Of a DNA stretch of 52,400 nucleotides, positions 50,263 to 52,400 are shown in pieces. Positions within the stretch are counted from its first letter, which is position 1. Each line of letters begins with the position of its first letter. The notes beneath the pieces were generated by a model. That model saw nothing but the letters and a program-made list of their open reading frames with translations, did not search any database and was not told the DNA's origin. The stretch covers positions 1-52,400 of the forward strand of contig JAJDEQ010000011.1 of assembly GCA_029259695.1 (NCBI GenBank). The letters are read 5' to 3'. Both the position numbers and the translations under genes were made by a program. This DNA comes from Planctomycetota bacterium. Lineage in GTDB: Bacteria; Planctomycetota; B15-G4.

Positions 50263-52070
50263 GCATCCGCGCGCTGCCCCAGGACGTGGTGGATCGCATC
50301 GCTGCCGGCGAGGTGGTGGAGCGCCCCGCGTCGGTGGTCAAGGAACTCATCGAGAACGCGCTCGACGCAGGTGCAACCAGCATTCGGGTGGAGGTCGAGG
50401 GCGGCGGCATCGGCCTCGTGCGCGTGGTCGACGATGGCCACGGCATCGCCGAGGACCAACTCCCGCTGGCCTTCGCGTCTCACGCCACCTCGAAGCTCCA
50501 CGACGTGGACGACCTGTTCCACATCGCGAGCTTCGGCTTTCGCGGCGAAGCCCTGAGCAGCATCGCCGCCGTGTCCCGCAGCCGGATCACATCAGCCGTC
50601 GCCGGAGCCGCCAGCGGTTTCCGCCTCGACTGTCACGCCGGCGTGCCCGCGCCGGCCACGCCCTGTGCTTGCCCGCAGGGCACGGCGATCGAGGTGCGCG
50701 ACCTGTTCTTCAACACGCCGGCCCGCCGGCGCTTCCTGGGCGCAATCAGCACCGAGTCCGCCCGCTGTCGTGAGGTCGTGGCCGCCGTCGCCACGGTTCA
50801 TCCGGGCGTGCGTTTCGAACTCGTGGTCGACGGCAAGACGCGCTTCACGATCCCCGGCGATCTCGACCTCGGCGAGCGCATCGCCGCAATCTACGGCAAG
50901 GACTTCCGCTCGGAACTCGTGTGGGCCGAGCGCCAGGAGCCCGGCACTGCGGTCGAGGGGTACATCTCACTGCCTGCGGGGGCACGTGCTCGGCCTCGCG
51001 CGCAGCAGTTGTTCGTGAACGGCCGACTCGTCCGCGATCGATCGGTCCAGGCCGCCGTCCGGTCAGGCTGCAAGGACTTCCTTCCGGGCTCGCTGCATCC
51101 CGCGTTCGTGCTCCAACTCACGATCGACCCCCAACGGCTCGACGTGAACGTCCATCCCACCAAGGCCGAGGTGCGCTTCCGCGACCGGGACCGGGTCTTC
51201 TCGATCGTCCGCGGCGCATGCCGGGATGCTCTCCTGGGGTCGGATCTCGCCCCACGGGTCCGCGTCGCCCTGCCCACGCCGTCAGGCGCGGTTCCCCCCG
51301 TCGCGGCTCCGCGGGCCGACGGCCTCACGTCCGGCGGGCTGGGGGAGTTGCCGCTCGGCACGGCAGCGCTCTCCGGCGGAGCCGTTGCGGAGGATGCCCC
51401 CGGGGTCGGCCGGGGAGGCGTCGGTACGCGACCGGCCGGGGGGCCCGTCGGTGGCGGGCATCCGCCGGCGTCGCCCGCCGTGGCCGCTCCGGCGCCGCGC
51501 GCGGCCCAACGCTACGTCCAGATCCTGCGCACCTACATCGCCCACGACAGCGACCAGGGTCTGGTGCTCGTGGATCAGCACGCTCTGCACGAACGCGTGC
51601 TGTACGCGCGGCTGCAAGGGCAACTCGCCCGCGGCGAGATCGAGAGCCAACGGCTGCTGGTGCCCGAGACGATCCGACTCGACCCCGGAGACTACGACCG
51701 GGCGCTGCTTTTGGCGGATGAATTGGCGCGCTTCGGCCTCGTCGTCGCGGCCTTCGGCGAGGACACGGTCGCGGTCCAAGCCGTGCCCGCGGTCCTGCGC
51801 AACGAGTCCCTGCCCGACTTGCTACGAGCCCTCGTCGATCCCCCGGACGCCCACGGCGGCATCCCTCACGGTCTCGATCGCCGGCTCTTCACCATGGCCT
51901 GCCACGCCGCCGTGAAAGCCGGCGATGCCCTGGACGAGTCCGAGGTGGCTGCCCTGTTCCAGAGTGGCGCGGAGATCGAACACGACGCGACCTGCCCTCA
52001 CGGGCGACCGACGCGCATCGTGATCGGCGCCGATGAACTCGAGCGACTCTTCAAGCGCACGGGTTTCTAG
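50259..52070 (+). CDS. mutL: DNA mismatch repair protein MutL
   Basis: MutL is the matchmaker ATPase of mismatch repair. The 603-residue protein starts at ATG 50259, overlapping holA by ATGA. The GHKL ATPase part is complete: DRIAAGEVVERPASVVKELIENALDAGA, VVDDGHGI, SHATSKLHDVDDL and FGFRGEALSSI, then LFFNTPARRRFL and NVHPTKAEVRF. A Pro/Ala/Gly-rich linker (residues 325-415) leads to the dimerisation domain with the endonuclease-type motif D439-Q-H-A-L-H-E445-R-V-L-Y-A450. Here the final Glu of the DQHA(X2)E(X4)E motif is Ala. The other nuclease-site pieces, MACHAAVKAGD and CPHGRPTRI, are present. Confidence 0.96.
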   Translation: MSIRALPQDVVDRIAAGEVVERPASVVKELIENALDAGATSIRVEVEGGGIGLVRVVDDGHGIAEDQLPLAFASHATSKLHDVDDLFHIASFGFRGEALSSIAAVSRSRITSAVAGAASGFRLDCHAGVPAPATPCACPQGTAIEVRDLFFNTPARRRFLGAISTESARCREVVAAVATVHPGVRFELVVDGKTRFTIPGDLDLGERIAAIYGKDFRSELVWAERQEPGTAVEGYISLPAGARARPRAQQLFVNGRLVRDRSVQAAVRSGCKDFLPGSLHPAFVLQLTIDPQRLDVNVHPTKAEVRFRDRDRVFSIVRGACRDALLGSDLAPRVRVALPTPSGAVPPVAAPRADGLTSGGLGELPLGTAALSGGAVAEDAPGVGRGGVGTRPAGGPVGGGHPPASPAVAAPAPRAAQRYVQILRTYIAHDSDQGLVLVDQHALHERVLYARLQGQLARGEIESQRLLVPETIRLDPGDYDRALLLADELARFGLVVAAFGEDTVAVQAVPAVLRNESLPDLLRALVDPPDAHGGIPHGLDRRLFTMACHAAVKAGDALDESEVAALFQSGAEIEHDATCPHGRPTRIVIGADELERLFKRTGF

Positions 52071-52099
52071 CGCGGCTCGACCGCGGCAACCCGCGCGCA

Positions 52100-52115
52100 C
52101 CCCGGTCCCACGGGG
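52100..52115. terminator. Short hairpin between convergent mutL and the last gene
   Basis: CCCCG (52100-52104) pairs perfectly with CGGGG (52111-52115) around a six-base loop, within the 51-base gap between the mutL stop and the stop of the minus-strand gene. It has no U tail and might serve both directions. Confidence 0.25.
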
Positions 52116-52121
52116 CTCAGC

Positions 52122-52400
52122 TCAGCGCCCGCTCCCCGGCGGCAACGCGAACAGCGCCTCGTCAACCGGCCCGCCGATCTCCAGCACGAGCAGGTCATCC
52201 GCGTTCATCTCCACGCCCAGCTGGATCGTCTCCTCGCGGGCGCCCTGCTCGTAGATGCGCACGTTGCCGGGCACACGCAGGCCCGACACCGTCGGCTCGT
52301 GGAATGCGAAGCGCATCTCCAACCCGACCACATCGAGCCGGCCCAGCGGCTGCACCGCCAGGGCCCAGAGCGCTCCGGTCCGGACGTCGATGGTGAAGTC
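52122..52400 (-). CDS. Unknown protein, 3' end only
   Basis: The minus-strand frame is open to the window edge, and the last 92 residues are visible (ending in FALPPGSGR). The segment is beta-rich with alternating hydrophobic residues (FTIDVRTGALWALAVQPLGRLDVVG, MRFAFHEP, VRIYEQ, TIQLGVEMNADDLLVLEIGG). This pattern fits exported LolA-like or DUF4292-like lipoprotein-handling folds, but that is a guess from texture only. The stop is at 52124-52122. Confidence 0.6.
   Translation of the reverse strand, partial: DFTIDVRTGALWALAVQPLGRLDVVGLEMRFAFHEPTVSGLRVPGNVRIYEQGAREETIQLGVEMNADDLLVLEIGGPVDEALFALPPGSGR

Overview
The window is high-GC DNA (about 70 percent GC by eye) that is almost completely coding. 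Genes are tightly packed, and at least a dozen neighbours join by 1- to 11-base overlaps (ATGA, GTGA, TTGA, TGATG). GTG and TTG starts are common. Several traits point to Planctomycetota: a 50-residue DUF5989-type micro-protein, a ResB plus CcsA cytochrome c maturation pair in enlarged forms, an exported HEAT-repeat protein, an HTH-then-receiver regulator, and a 1,520-residue lipoprotein with a 13-glycine linker. This assignment is inference; there is no rRNA or other marker to settle it. Apart from the variable exported proteins, the content is chromosomal housekeeping. I see no insertion sequence, phage, CRISPR array, integrase or toxin-antitoxin pair.

Layout. Bases 1-6565: DNA repair, with uvrA (5' end off the window), an XPB-type helicase overlapping it, and a helicase-associated partner protein. 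Bases 6558-10884: an overlapping run of a divergent thiE, thiL, tsaE, an unknown lipoprotein and a TolC-type outer membrane protein. Bases 10827-13247 (minus): nadD, the DUF5989 micro-gene and an HtrA-type protease. Bases 13493-17609: an SGNH hydrolase-like protein and an MBOAT acyltransferase, which together look like a polysaccharide O-acylation unit, then an M28 peptidase ending in a 13-bp tandem repeat. Bases 17825-19447: an exported His/Tyr-rich and Ser/Arg-rich protein of unknown function. Bases 19660-23918: the ResB-CcsA pair. Bases 24144-24220 (minus): tRNA-Val(GAC) with an unusual C33.

Bases 24409-29557: alanine dehydrogenase, an SNase-type nuclease with a zinc-knuckle tail, the HTH-receiver regulator, uppP, then gmd and an rmd-like gene (GDP-deoxyhexose, probably GDP-D-rhamnose). 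Bases 29518-32016 (minus): an MFS transporter and an amidase lipoprotein. Bases 32169-36198: an aminotransferase, the HEAT-repeat protein (minus) and a divergent SH3-like exported protein. Bases 36224-37954: a CstA-type transporter. Bases 38059-41374 (minus): ruvB-spoIID-like-tgt. Bases 41561-46123: the giant poly-Gly lipoprotein with a beta-propeller C-terminus. Bases 46185-52070: ubiE/menG, a CPBP protease, ubiX, ubiA, holA and mutL in one overlapping chain. The 3' end of an unknown minus-strand gene closes the window.

Together the genes cover DNA repair and replication (uvrA, xpb, ruvB, holA, mutL), the respiratory chain (heme attachment to cytochrome c, menaquinone tail and methylation steps), cofactors (thiamine, NAD), tRNA modification (tsaE, tgt) and a large cell-envelope share. 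Several promoters place a -10 box 7-8 bases before the start codon, which suggests leaderless transcripts.
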